Shown: piece by piece, positions 46,670-58,888 of the stretch
How the letters are laid out: each line of letters starts with the position of its first letter
Position numbering within the stretch: position 1 is the stretch's first letter
Assembly: GCA_038030265.1 (NCBI GenBank)
Contig: CM075937.1
Location: 5,146,001-5,210,000 of the forward strand
Length of the DNA stretch: 64,000 bases
Direction: 5' to 3'
Origin: Corythucha ciliata
Taxonomy: Eukaryota; Arthropoda; Insecta; Hemiptera; Tingidae
Translations under genes and position numbers: made by a program
The notes under the pieces: model-generated
Databases searched by the model: none
The model's input: the letters and a program-made list of their open reading frames with translations, nothing else
Told to the model about the DNA's origin: nothing

Positions 46670-47300
46670 AACACGGTTTGAGCTAGCCAAAACCCACGAA
46701 ATTGTGCAATTTCAAGTGGGCAAATGCTCGCGAATATGGTTTTCTAAGGCCCCTTTTACACGAGTTAGTTTTTTGTTCAAAAATGTTATGTTCAATCTTA
46801 TCACAAACAGACGATTTGAGGCAGGGAACATCCGTCAATTTTTTTGAAAATGGCAACTGACCACCCCTGCTCCTCGCTGGCTAAGCCCATGGTTGGAGAG
46901 TTGACTCACTCAAAATATCAATTTTGAAGGTTTGAATCTCAGAAAACCAATTTGTTTTATATTCTTATTCGAAGTACATACTCATTTCTTCGGTTCTTCA
47001 AAGTACTTACCACTTTATTTGTGGTTTCAGCACTTTCAAACATGAATTTTAATGCCTACATCTCTTTCAATCGTTCTTCCTTAAAATAAATTAATCGCGG
47101 GTTTGGCACTTTCTAAAGACCAATTTCGCAGTGTTGGCGTTTCCAAAAATCAATTCCATGTGTCTAGCTCTTCCAAAACTCAATTTGGCTGTTTTCGTCT
47201 CGTCTCGTGGGGTTAGCACTTTCCCAAAATCGAACCTCATGGGTTTAGTTCTTTTATGAATCGTAATTTCATGGTTTTGGGGCTTACAAAATTAAAGGCC
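46670..47300. repeat. 31-bp arrays in two orientations separated by a transposon end
   Basis: From 46675 to 46745 the units read AGCCAAAACCCACGAAATTG. From about 46905 to 47290 the orientation is reversed (ACCAATTTCGCAGTGTTGGC, AATTCCATGTGTCTAGCTC). The motif GGCTAAGCCCATGG at 46879-46892 stands between them. Confidence 0.72.
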
Positions 47301-48349
47301 TGAATTAGAGCAAAGCTATAATGCTAATTGTAAGACAATCAAACCTACATACCGTACGTCCACACACAAGATTTACCCGACAAGCTTCTCTTTTTCCACC
47401 AGTACCCTAGTATTTCACCAGCCGGTACTGTTACCAGGTTCTAAAGAGTCGTTTGACACAGATTAAACTGATCTTCCGCTCATCGAGGAGCCCCTCAAAA
47501 GGAAAAGACAGTTTTTTCTTGTTTTCTTTCATAAACTAGTTCTATGTCGCATGAATGAGCCTCATCTATGGATCTCCGGGTTTTCAAAAGGCTTGGCTTT
47601 TACTGTGGACAGTATCGTCGGCAAGAGAAAGGTGGGAAAAAAACTGTAAAATAAATGATAAGCTGGCCTTTTTTTATTGTCAAATGGTCTTTTTTGTTTT
47701 TACGTAACTTTTCCCGCTATTTCATACTTTTTGTAAAGTTGGAGGGGTCGAAAAAGAAGGTATTGCAGAGATGTTTAGGGTGTTGCAACTGCGTTCAGGA
47801 CTCAGGGGACGTAAAAATCTTTCTTACGCTACTGCACTGAATTAAGCTCTCCGTTATTTTATAATTAAATCTCAAAAAAGCGGACGCTTCTTTTTTTCAC
47901 GTGAGAATAGGCCGACTTTATAATGGATCCAGGAAGGATATGAATTAGAGGTCTGTTGTTGGTCGGACGGGGGTTGTAGTTCCAGAGTGCGGACTAGGAA
48001 GAATGAAGTGACTGACGGTACTAATAAAAAATGATGGAAAGGCGTGTGAAGGAAAAACACGCCGGACTATTAAATTACGTGCGCGAGATCTCCATCTGGT
48101 CGACTAGCTGGAAGAAAGAGATCGCAAAAAAAAAAACACACACACACAAGGGGGTGAAAAAGTTCGTGGGATCGCGATCTATTAAATGAAGATGAGGCAC
48201 GTGGGGGAGGGCTCAGAATCCTGTTACATCAGCCTTTTTCATTTCACCAATTACCCCAAAAGGAAGGGCTTTCTTAGATGTAACTTGAGACTCTCTCACG
48301 AAGATGTTTGGTTTAATTAAAATGCGATTTATTTTCTTCTTGTTTTCAG
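47301..48349. other. Presumed intron, no feature recognised
   Basis: Ends in a strong polypyrimidine tract TTTTCTTCTTGTTTTCAG that serves as acceptor for the exon at 48350. An A-rich and CA-rich patch lies at about 48127-48148. Confidence 0.5.
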
Positions 48350-48436
48350 AATGATCTGTCTGGGATGGTGGGCACATTAGTGATGAGGAGACATCAGGAC
48401 CAGGCGCTGTCTCCCGTTCATTACTTCCCCGTTCAG
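48350..48436 (+). CDS. Internal coding exon of an unidentified gene (in frame with downstream exons)
   Basis: An 87-nt segment is bounded by acceptor TTCTTCTTGTTTTCAG (AG at 48348-48349) and donor CAG|GTATAA (GT at 48437-48438). Only one frame is open through it. It encodes 29 residues beginning NDLSGMVGTL, through MRRHQDQ, to HYFPVQ. The exon begins and ends in phase 0, which fits direct splicing to the phase-0 exon at 58889, about 10.4 kb downstream. Composition is more GC-rich than the flanks. Family unknown; the peptide matches nothing I recognise. Confidence rests on splice signals and phase agreement only. Confidence 0.6.
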
Positions 48437-48750
48437 GTATAAACATTCGGAATTGTATTTCCTTTAATTAGACTTAGAGTGAGTCGAGAAAAAGTCTTTC
48501 AATAACAGAAAATGCAAAAACAAATTTTCCTGCAGTTCCGCCGTAATATTTGATTTGAAAGTTTATACTAAGAATCTTAGCTCTCCAAACAAGTCTTCAT
48601 CACTTTTTTTTTCTTCTCTATTTGATGCCTTATTATTGCGAACTTCCGTTCATAGCGGTACCACTTCAATCTCCTTAAAGATTCTCGGCGTGATTTTCCG
48701 TCTCTGTCCCTCTATATATCCCTCTTGTTTGCTTTTGTGACTTGGCTTGC

Positions 48751-48789
48751 TTCTCTCTCACTCACTCGTTCACTCTCTCTCTCTCTCTC
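48751..48789 (+). repeat. (CT)n microsatellite, interrupted
   Basis: TTCTCTCTCACTCACTCG followed by CACTCTCTCTCTCTCTCTC. Confidence 0.85.
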
Positions 48790-49489
48790 AAACGCCCTCA
48801 CTGTCTCTTTCTCGCGACTTCTTCCTAAATGGCCTGCTGAGTCTTTCAAAAAATTACTCGGCGCTGTGTTTGCTCACTGACCACTTCCATTAGGAAGAAA
48901 GTCTTTGTCGAAAAAACCAAAAAGAATACAAAAAGGTAAAACTTGATGTATTGTTGTGGGCAAAAGTAGGTCTAAGCACATCACGCTGCGCTGGGCAACG
49001 ATTTTTTTTTCTTCTTATTTTTTTCTTTTTGATCTGTTGCATGAGCTGCAAATGGCACATTACGCGAAGGCCGGTATTTAAATGGGTGCCTTGTGATAAT
49101 TATTACAACTTTATTTTATTTATATCCAAAGCATGTAGGACGTTTCTTCAATTATAATTAACACATTTATCTTGCGCTCCACCTTTTTTTTTGTTTTAAC
49201 ACGTTTCTTTCTCTAGTTCGCTAATGTTTGCTGTGTATAATTATGAGCAAAGATCATTCGACTTGGCGGAGGAAACATGAAGATGAAATTGAGGTGTTCT
49301 ATACTCCTTGCTTGCAATCCAAGGCTACAAAGCTCGCCATTTACAGTCTGGCCAAATTCTTGTGATTTCAGTTTCTCGTGGTGTTAACCCTTGATGAAGC
49401 GATTCATAGTAACATTTTCAACTGCTCATATCATACATTCGGCCTGAAACGCTTGATCCCCCCCCCCCCAATTCAGTGGACGACCTGCA

Positions 49490-50160
49490 CCTCCATTGCC
49501 AGAAGCGCAGGATTGACTCCCTTAAAAGGCCAATTCCGTGGGAGTTAAGTCATTCTAAAATGTGATTTCAGGGGTTCTGGCCCTTCAAAAAAACCATTCC
49601 GCGGGTTGGCCTCATTCGAAGTACCAATTTCTAGATTTTGGCTATTTCAAGAACTATTTTCGTCCTTAGCTCATTAAAAAACACAATGCCGCCGATTCGC
49701 ATCTTTCAAAAACAAAATTTCGCGAATATTGCGCGCCAGAAAACTCAATTTCGTGGGGTTGGCTCCATAAAAAGGCTAACTCAACGGATTTTACCCGTTT
49801 AAAATAAAAATTTCTAGAATTTTGGTTCATTTTAAAGAGCAATTTGGCGGATCTCACGCCTTTCAAAATAAGTTTAGCGGGTTTGGCTGCTTTGAAGCCC
49901 AAACTTTGTGGATTGGTACTCACAGAACCAAAATTCCCGGGTTTTACTCAACTCTAAAAGCCAATTTCGCAGGACTGACTGCCTGAAAAGCCAATTTTGG
50001 GGATTGTCACTCAAAGGAATCGCATAAAACCAAACTTTCCAGGGTGTTTACTGATTTTAAAGATCAACTTTGCGGGTCTGGCTATTCTTAAAAACAAAAT
50101 TTCGTAGGGCTGTCCCATTCGAAGCCAATATCATAAGATTCGCACCCCTCCCCCCTCGCA
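49490..50160 (-). repeat. 31-bp array (CCAATTTCGCGGGTTTGGCT orientation)
   Basis: Units AAAAGGCCAATTCCGTGGG, CCATTCCGCGGGTTGGCC, CTCAATTTCGTGGGGTTGG, AGCCAATTTCGCAGGAC and similar recur at about 31 nt. This is the inverse of the 23570-24400 orientation. A C12 run lies just to the left (49458-49469). Confidence 0.82.
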
Positions 50161-50359
50161 AATCGCTACAGGTCAAGGGCTTAGCCAGCCATTGAGCCAA
50201 GTTGGTCTGGAAAAAGGGCAGGCCGGTTGAGAGAGAAGGGGGCCCTTGGTCCATTATCCTCGGGCCTGGTCTTCCTTGCGGGGGCCCGGATTTCAGAAAT
50301 AAAGAAACTTAAGTAAAGAAGATTTACCGTGATTGGAGGATCTAACTAACTGTGCTCAG

Positions 50360-50560
50360 AGCTTTGCTATGGTTGGACCATTGCATTGGTATTGAACATT
50401 GACTGGGGTTCGGCCTTTGCTGCTGGTCAGAGGTTGGCTGTGGTTGGGCTTCCTTTTGGCTAGACCTTTGCTGCGGTTCAGCCTTTGCTGTGGTTGGGCC
50501 TTCTTTGTGGTTGGGACGTTACTGTGGTTGGAGCTTAACTAAGGTTTGGTGGTTCTAACA
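50360..50560 (-). repeat. Array of TGTGGTTGGGCCTTTGC type
   Basis: Units such as TTTGCTATGGTTGGACC, GGCTGTGGTTGGGCTTCC, TTTGCTGTGGTTGGGCC and CTTTGTGGTTGGGACG recur about every 20-30 nt. Same family as 6478-6662 and 11336-11800. Confidence 0.78.
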
Positions 50561-50877
50561 GCGGCTAAAGAACTGGGTCTGCCCAGTCTTATTGCTGTAC
50601 TCACCGTCCTGGCCTTCCCAGGACCAAGAAGACGAAGGGGGAAAATGAAAATAGGAAAAGTAATGGGCCCAGAGATCGGGATAATAAATAAAATCTAGAT
50701 AAATCCGGGATCTCGACTTTCCCGACTCGATTTTCCCAGGTCAGGTCGAGCGCCGGGAGTGGATAGGGATCGTAGCACACACTGTCCACTCGGAGAACAA
50801 TATGCAGCGAACCCCAACAGATTTCACAGATTTTTGCTTTTTCAAAGCTCATATTTCTCGAGTTTTTACGCTATTAT

Positions 50878-51120
50878 ACATGCGAAAAGTCGTACCCGTA
50901 GGAGCCAACGTTGATGTCGCAGTCTTCCCTCATCGGGGTGCGTCATCAATGGACCGGTTTCGTCTGCTCGCCATCTTCAGCGTTTGGTTTTTAGGAGTGT
51001 CAGTTGGGAAACAAAACGCTGAAGATGGCAAGCAGCCGGAAACCGGTCCGTCGATGACGCACCCGACAAGGGGAAAGACTGACAACTTAGGCTTCTACGG
51101 CTACGACTTTTCTCGCACGT
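50878..51120. mobile_element. Foldback element with about 100-bp arms
   Basis: The left arm GCGAAAAGTCGTACCCGTAG, GGGTGCGTCATCAATGGACC, GGTTTCGTCTGCTCGCC, ATCTTCAGCGTTT is inverted on the right as AAACGCTGAAGATGGCAAGC, GGAAACCGGTCCGTCGATGA, CGCACCCGAC, CTACGGCTACGACTTTTCTC. The loop is about 20-30 nt. Non-autonomous, no frame. Confidence 0.85.
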
Positions 51121-54100
51121 ATTACCTACACTAACCCTCGTAGTTTTAAGCGCTTCAACCAACAATTTACATTTTCACGCTCTTAAAAACCAAATGTCTC
51201 AGCTCTTACTGGAAGAAGGTCCCGGTTTGGCTATCGCTATTGATGCCCCGGGCAAGGTCATCCCGGGACGCTTTTGGTCCCGTGTTTTTTTCTCGGAGCG
51301 TAATAAATAATAATTCTACCAAATTGGATCCGAAGACTCAGTTGACCATCTCAGGGCCTGAATGAGCACCTGGAGGCAATTCCTTGTAGTTTCTTGTGAA
51401 ATAATTAGTTTCATATTCTATTTTATTATTCTGTTGCGTAGTGATAATGAGCCAGAAGCGATAAAATCGAGTCAAGCGACATCTCTCTCCTGGACTAGAT
51501 TTTCTTTTGCTCTTTTCGAATATGCATGCTGCAAAGGCAGGAGGAGGCTTTACTTGATACGATGACAGTCTGGCCATTTGAAGCAGTTTTGGTATCATAT
51601 AAGAGAATAAATAACATTTCCCTTGGAGTTTTGCCCCTAAAGACACCACCCCCCCTTTTAGGGGCGTCTATGCCGCACCCGACCCATTACTCTCGAAGTG
51701 CTGAATCAAATGAAAATTGGAAAATATAGGCTGAAATAGTGTTATTGTGGCAAAGCGATTTGACCACTGCAATTGGCAGATGTTTGTGAATGGGTGGGGG
51801 GGGGGGTACTCAGAAAATATTATAATGTTATCTCCTTAAATTCTTTTTATAATTTGGGGTAAAAATTCATAGGAAACTTTAGTTTTAGGCTTCACCCATT
51901 GCGTGGTATAGCTAAGTCCATCGGCCAAGAAATTTCCCGCTGCACTTTTTCCTCACCTTGACAACTAATAATTGGGTCACGAAACAAAAAGCCGAAAAAA
52001 TTATCAAGGAGCTGGCTTCGAAATCGGTCATGTCCATGTTGTAACTATAATACCAAGACTCACATCCCCTCGGCCGATTTCTTCCTCGATTTCCACTGAG
52101 TTCTGGAATTTCGGAGACATTATAGAAACAGGGCGACCGCTCGTTTTATATCACTGGCTTGCAGTGAATGCAGGTTTAGCCAATGGATTTTGAAAGGTCA
52201 AAGGCTCGTGTCATTCTTATACTGAGCACTCTCCATCTTTTTCACCTTTGTACACACCAAAGAGCAGTGGTTCAAATATTATCTAGCGAGGCTCTAATTT
52301 TTACGGCTTTAAGTTTCTTTTAAGGCACCTTCATCACTCTCCTAAACAAACCATGGGGGAAAGTTTAAGTGGCGAATAGTAAAAGTTGGTGTTTTCCCCC
52401 TCTTAGCATATTTTAAAGAAACTAAATCGAAAGAAAGCCTTTCACGATGACGATAAGGATTGAATCATCAGAGCTCGCAGCCACATGCGCCAGTCAAATT
52501 AAGTCACTGGGCGGACGCCTGAAAACGATCCCAAAAATTAGTCTTCGTCCTGACTATTTCTTGGAAGAGAGATTCTGCCAGGTTTCTTTTATTATTTTCT
52601 GTTCCACCCCAACTACATGATTTTTGAATGGGAAGGGAGAAGATGGAATACATGTTTTGGGGGAAACTTACAAGATTTCAATCGAAAGGTCAATGAATAC
52701 AGATTGCAATTCAATGCGTGAGAGACGGATGAAAGGTTTTTTTCGATATAAAATTGGAAGCATGCCCCTCCCCCACAGTATTTGAGCCCACGACCCTCTC
52801 GAACGGTTTCCATGAAAAAAAAAACGTGGGCGAAAGATGGAATCGTGAATTTTATTTCTTTGTTTTACGCGTTTAATACCGGTTTGGTGAAGGCGTTAAG
52901 AGGTGATCCACGCGTGGAAATTATCCGCTCTTATACCGATGACATGTAATTTCGCGTCAGTATTGTAATGTATGTCGCTACTTTCATCTTCTCTTCGAAG
53001 AGCCAGTTTTTACTTTCGTTTAAAGTTGTGGTGTGTCCCCCCCCCCCCAAACATTAGCTCACACTCGTCACCCTCTCACCTTTCATTTAAAGCAATGAAA
53101 AGCCGGTCCTCCACCTGAGGCGATCTTCGAAACAAAAAAGGAGAGATTCAGTGTGGGCTGGACTTGTAGAAAATAAAATGAAGGGTATATAATAAGGAAG
53201 AATTTTCGTTTCGGTATCATAGGTGTCCTAGTAGATGAGAGGAAAGTGAAATGCTCGCATACTGTGATGAGTGAATAATGGTTTAATTTGACTTCCCGTA
53301 GTTTTTTCGTGAGCTCCCGCCTCACCAGACTCTATTCTGATCTCATTTAGTATAGCTTGTAAACTGCCTCAAAAATAACAATTTTTCCACGAAAGTCTTC
53401 GCAGCCTCCTTTTACAGCGCATCCTTGACCTTTTCCCGTTGAGACATTCCCTCAGGATCAGCGAATTCTTCTCTTTCACTTTTTTTGCTGACCGCTTCGG
53501 GGTGAAAAAAACGGAAATTGGTTGTGTACCTATTGTTCTGGACGATTCATCCATTAAACTCCCCACTCTCCCCCTCACTAGGTGATAAACAAGTGTCATC
53601 GCCGGCAACGAGAATAAAATCCGTTATATGAGGTGATCGACTTCCCAGGACAACTTTTTTTGAAGTCATCTCTATTTTTATTTATTTTCCAGCACGTTGG
53701 ATCCCAATAGTCACCTAGGTAAAAAGACCGTGTCTCATTTCTCCTCTTCTCTTTTTTTTTGCAGAAAATATCTCGTTATATTCCCTGATACTGTGACACC
53801 CCCCTCCCCGCCACACCCTCAGTGGTTTGTATTCACCAAGGAAGAAGTTTCGATTTCTTAACTGTACCTTAGAGGAGAGAACTCTGCTGAAAAGGCGTGG
53901 GCGCTTTTTGATAGTGTGCACAGACATACGTTTTTGTAAAGAGTAAAGGAATATCTTTGGGACCGGTCGATGTCTGGTTATTAGAAGATGGAAAAATTCG
54001 AAATGAAAGCTTCACAATTTCCAAAGGATCCTGAAAGAGATTTCGGTGAGTATTTTCCCCCCGAAGATTTTGATATTCATTCGTGGAAAATGAAACTCGC

Positions 54101-55032
54101 GTTGAATTGTTACGTCGTTAGTCACACAAATACTAGGCCCAGACTCCCTTGAATGTATAAGCAAGGTAGTCCTCCCTTGAGCTTGAAAGCATTGTCCTTT
54201 TAAGGAAACTAGTTCCTTCGTTTCTCGTATGTTTCATCAACGCAAAACCGTGAAAAACTTATTCAAGAAAGAAAGAAAAAAAAACTGGCCCGTGAAAGTC
54301 CTAAATCTTGCACTTTTGTAAAAACAAATCCTCTCCTCAGTTCTACACATTCTCTTCGAAGATTATTACCTCATCAAGGCCACTATCATCTTGTCCTGTT
54401 CCTTCCTATCACATAGTTTTCCTAAAAATCACAGTTCATTTAGGTTGACCTTTTCCATTACTCCGAGGCAACAGACTTTTTTTTTCTGTCTTGACTCGAG
54501 TCTCATCAGAAATGCTCGAAGCCGCTAAATTGCTCCCGGTTAGAGCAGTGAAGCAGCAAAGCCTTGACTTGAAGTTTTTTTTTTTCTTTTTGATTTCGTC
54601 TTTCCTGCTCGAGAGTGGAAAAAAGGAAAAAGAAAACAAAAATCCAAAGCATCAATGAAAGTCCAGAGGTGAAGAAATACCAAAAGGTTGTCCGTTTCAA
54701 AAAAAGATCGTCTCGCGAGAGCTCACGAAAAAAAAAAAAAAAATAGCTCTTAAGCAATCCAAAACCACACTCATCTCTCTTTTAACAACTGTATAGTTTA
54801 CCAGAGTTGCACAACGTTTAATTCACTCACCCTTGCCACCCCGTGCCAAGTATTCTCACACACCGTTAAAGTCATTTTCACCCTCACCTTCTCCCTTATG
54901 TTTTGGAAACTTGACAGTTTCCAACATACGAGTACTAGTCCAGTCAAACGGTAGTTCCACGTGGACAAAAATCTCGTCTACGATTTTTTCACTTTATTCT
55001 ATGTTTTTTGGGGTGAGGAACACGAATCTGAA

Positions 55033-56360
55033 GAGATCCAACAATATTCCCTTGTGCGTTTTGAGAAAATAGCGAAAAACTGCTCATTTTTGGCACTTTT
55101 TTCAATTTTTTGCTTATAACTCCTTAATGACGTATTTTACGGAAAATGTTACCCTCTCATTTTTTGAAAAGCATTGAATTCTGCGTCGAATCGTTCTTTC
55201 TTTTGTCACAATTGACACAGCCGTTTCACCGGTATTGATTTTTTCTAAATGGTCATTTTTTGCCACTTTTGGTAAAATTAATAAAAATTACTAAGGCAGC
55301 AGCAACTTAAAAACGGCTGTTCCAATCGGAAAATGTCATGAAATCAAAGTGGTCTAGAATTGAATTTTACATAAGTGAAAAGCCTTAAAACCTACAGGAA
55401 AAATCAGTAGTATCAGTTATGCGACAAAAACGCGAAAAAAGGCGACCCAAAAACCACGTTTTTCTGCACATTTTTGCCAGTAGCTCTGGAGCTAGTAGTC
55501 CAATTTTTTTCTATGAAAAACGACCTGAAAGCTGATAGAATTTTCTATCAGACCTATTATATGAAATTTCATTTGAAGATTAACATAAGACAGGGCCATA
55601 ACGTCAAACAATTTGAAATTTTCTGCAAAAAAAAGTTTTTTGTTACATTTCGGCCTATAACTCAAAAACTATCCATCCGATTAAACTTTAAAGAAACTCA
55701 TCTGAAAGCTCGTTAAATTTCCTATAAGAAGTCATGTATGGCGTTTTTATAAAGACCCGATAAGTGGCAATAAAACGCAGTGGGAAATTCGCAAAATGAG
55801 TAATTTTCCAATAACTCCTTTCTTCAGCCGAACGTTTTTTCCTATTACTATCGAACGAAACCTTCGATGAAAATTGCACTATTTTGCAGTGAAAGCTGGT
55901 GAAATTTACAGTCAGAAACCATATTTGCCAAATTTTTCAAGGCCCGGAAAATATTCTGTACAGGGTGATGAAAATAGGTTTTGTTTCAAAAAAGTGGCTA
56001 TGCCCACCAACTTTGTCCACAAATGTTATAACTCAACGTATCACCAGTATTATAGTTAGCGTCAGAGATTACATCACTCAACTGATAGTTGAACTACTTT
56101 TAATTTTTCACACAATTTTGCCAAAAGCGAATAAAAATTACCATTAAAAAAAAATCAATACCGGCGAAACGGCTGGGTCAATTGTGACAAAAGAAAAAAT
56201 GATTCGACGCAGAATTTGATGCTCTTCAAAAAAGAACTGGATAAAATTGTCCGTAGAATGCGTCATTGAGGAGTTGCAAGCGAAAAACTAAAAAAAGTGC
56301 CAAAAATTATCCGTTTTTCGCGATTTTCTCAAAACGCACAAGAAAATATTGTTGGATCTC
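55033..56360. mobile_element. Long foldback element with about 250-bp arms and an internal tandem repeat
   Basis: The left arm (55033-55280) starts GAGATCCAACAATATT and includes TGCGTTTTGAGAAAAT, AATTCTGCGTCGAATC, TTTTGTCACAATTGAC and CCGGTATTGATTTTT. The right arm (about 56100-56360) carries the inverse at roughly 80-85% by eye and ends AATATTGTTGGATCTC. The middle has three diverged segments about 165-175 bp apart (near 55460, 55637 and 55800) that share TATAACTC or AATAACTCC, then a run of about 50 nt and TGAAAGCT. It has no long frame. Classification unknown. Confidence 0.82.
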
Positions 56361-56439
56361 CATTGTCCTAGTCGAGCCTATGAATTACCGCACTTGGCCA
56401 ATGAATTGGCGATGTTTCCATTTTAGCGACCAACAACAA

Positions 56440-57480
56440 CGAGCCATTTTTCTGAATTCTACAAGTGAATGAGCCTTTCACGCCAATTTTAGTCGCCGAC
56501 TTGTATCAAGGAACAGCAAAGTAGCGTGATTTCTCAATTTTAACTGCGTAAGGATCTGAAGAGATTCGACATTAGCGCTTTTTGTCAATTTCGGCCGCAG
56601 GAAAGTGACTTGCTGAATGATCGCGATGACCGATGATGATTAAAAAATATGGATTTGTAGGTTTTAAAGCGTTGATTCGTGGCTAATATTGAGAATAAGT
56701 GCTCATTTGCCTCTAAATTTATAAAAAATTACATCAATTCATAGCTAGCACTGCAGCAGAGTATCTGAAGGCAACTTCACTGCCGGAATGCAGAAAATGC
56801 GAAAACCTCAATTTTCCTTTAGGCCCTCAAAAGAAAGCTAAAATTGAGAAATCGCGCAGATGTACATTATTCTTTAGGAAAGTACGTAGCAAAAAATCTG
56901 AAAAATGCGCTAATATTCGCGGCCAAAATAGTGGAAACATGCTAATTAGTAGCCAAAAGCGAAAAATTCACTAATTCATTGCTAAAATTGTTGAAAAATG
57001 TCAATTCGCAGCCATAATTGAGAAAAAGCGCTAACTTGCGGCTATAAAGTTGAAAAAAAACAGCAATGAATCGCTCAGCAGGCTCAGCTAATATTGAGAA
57101 AAAATAAAATATCGTAGTTTCTCAAGGTAACTTCGTGAATGAACTTGAGAAAATGCGCTTTGCATGCCGTAACAGAGAAAAAAATCAATAACTTGCGGCT
57201 GAACTATATACAATACAAGAATTCACGGATACATTGGACAAAACCCGCCAACTCTCAGCTAGAATGAATAAAAGGCGTAAATTCGCGACCAAGGTGGACG
57301 AAACGGAGGGGAGGGGCTTTAAAAAGGCAAGCAAAAACGCTAATTCAAGGCTATAAAAGTAAAAATCGCGGCTAAAATTGAAGAAAACAAGTCACTAATT
57401 CCGGACTAAAATTGAGAAATATGGCAAAATCGCAACTGAAAATGCACGAAATCGCCCATTCACGGATACAAAAGTGAAAA
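56440..57480 (+). repeat. 31-bp array (GCGGCTAAAATTGAGAAAAAGCGC family)
   Basis: Units with TAAAATTGAGAAATCGCGC, GCAGCCATAATTGAGAAAAAGC, TAACTTGCGGCTATAAAG and TTCACGGATACATTGG recur at about 31 nt. Landmarks TCTGAAGGCAACTTCAC (about 56765) and CTCAAGGTAACTTCGTG (about 57120) match the one at about 25598, giving a higher-order period of a few hundred bp. The orientation agrees with 24890-25900. Confidence 0.83.
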
Positions 57481-58610
57481 TAAAAAACTGGCAGCAGAAA
57501 CAGAAATAAAGACTCACAACTTCCAATTTCACAGATATCAAGGTAGCTTCTAATTTCGCGGATATTTAGCTCCATATGTTGCAAAGTCACGGCTATTCGT
57601 CATCAGGCTTTTTGTGCTGTCGCGGGTTACCGGCTAGCCCGGGTTACTATCGTATAGAAATAGAAGGCACGAAATTTGTGATTTCGCGAAAATAGAGACC
57701 AGAAACTTGCAATTTTGCAGATATTCATGTGCGCAAGATGTAATTTCGTGGCTATTTATCGAGATTTGGTGACGCATATGGGGCCGGCTTGACCACCTCT
57801 CTGGCTTTCCCCGTTGTGAAAAAAAAAAAAAAAAAAAAAAAAAACTGAAACTTGCAATTTCGCGGAAATTATGAACCGAAACATTCATTTCATGTATTTA
57901 ATCCCCGCAAACAAGCAGTTTCGCCCTGAAATTTACACTTTACGGATATTTTCCAACGAAACTCACAAATTCGCGGCGATTTATGCTTCAAATCTCAGCT
58001 CCTTTGGGCACCACTTGCCATTTCGGCTGCTATTTAGCACCGTAACTGTCAGTTTCACAACTATTTTGCCCTGAATCTTTGCAGTTTTGTAAAACTATTT
58101 CCCGCTCTGAAAATTGTCATGCCGCTGACGCGAGGTTCGGATGCTAAATAATAATCATTCAAGAAGCTGAAAAATTTGGAGGCAAAATTTCAATTTATTC
58201 GTCATAAAATAAGGTGGTAAATATTGCGGCGGCGGCGGGGGGAATCACGGGAGCGTGGAATTGACGGCTTCTTTAAGAAGCCCCCCCCCCCCCGTAAGCT
58301 TTATGAACAAAAAGTCACTTTGGACCGTCTGTTACCGAGTTGCTGTTTGCGGGATAAGAGACACGTTTTTATAGTCAAACCCAGGTTCTGAGGGCTAAAT
58401 TTCTAGTTTTCTGATTGAACAGTCCGTCTAGTGGGCGAAACTGTCAGTTTATGAGCTACACTGCTAATTTAATGGCAAAACTCAAACAGAATCCGGCGAA
58501 AAATGGTCATTTTGGCTTAGAAGAGTCTTTTTCTTGGGCAAAATTTCACGATTTTATCGTTTTCAAGGGGAAAATGTTAAGTTTGAATACCAAGTAGGTC
58601 TTTTGAAGGG
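57481..58610 (+). repeat. 31-bp array and composite repeat (AACTTGCAATTTCGCGGA family)
   Basis: Units AACTTCCAATTTCACAG, AGCTTCTAATTTCGCGGAT, AACTTGCAATTTTGCAG and ACTTGCAATTTCGCGG, together with GGGGCCGGCTTGACC near 57780, are followed by GATGCTAAATAATAATCATTC (about 58138), AAAAAGTCACTTTGGACCGT (about 58308) and GAGTTGCTGTTTGC. The same order of landmarks occurs at 5191-6440. A26 lies at 57819-57844 and C13 at 58281-58293. Confidence 0.8.
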
Positions 58611-58888
58611 GTAAACCGGCGATATTTCTCGGTTTAGCGTGGTCAAGGGACTCGTAAACCAGGTCTGGCTAAAAACGGTAACTTTGAGAAAATTACTCTC
58701 AAAATTTAGTACAATTGACAGCATATTCTGCAGCAAGTCTTCCCGTTTTCTTGAATAGTTCCCTCTCAAGTGTCTCTGCGGCACTCTGATCGAGTCTTAT
58801 ATCTCGTTTTGATTGATTGCTTGATTAATAATTTTAAAATTGAGTTCATAAACAGAGAGTAAAACAACAATTTTCCTATATTTTACAG

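Larger units (their letters stand above)
48437..58888 (+). other. Large intron between exons 48350-48436 and 58889-59235 (inferred)
   Basis: If the upstream exon is real, this 10.4-kb interval is one intron. It starts GTATAA and ends TTTTCCTATATTTTACAG. It holds a CT microsatellite, several 31-bp arrays, two foldback elements, C runs at 49458-49469, 53037-53048 and 58281-58293, and a G run at 51796-51806. The stretch 51121-55032 has no repeat or exon I can support. Confidence 0.5.

Noticed and set aside
53692..53718. A 26-nt microexon between TTTATTTTCCAG and TAG|GTAAAA
   Set aside because: Not a multiple of three, and no partner exons in matching phase.
53988..54045. ATG in good context followed by 19 open codons and a GTGAGT donor, like a first coding exon
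   Set aside because: Ends in phase 1 and cannot splice in frame to the phase-0 exon at 58889. GTGAGT is expected several times by chance in this length.
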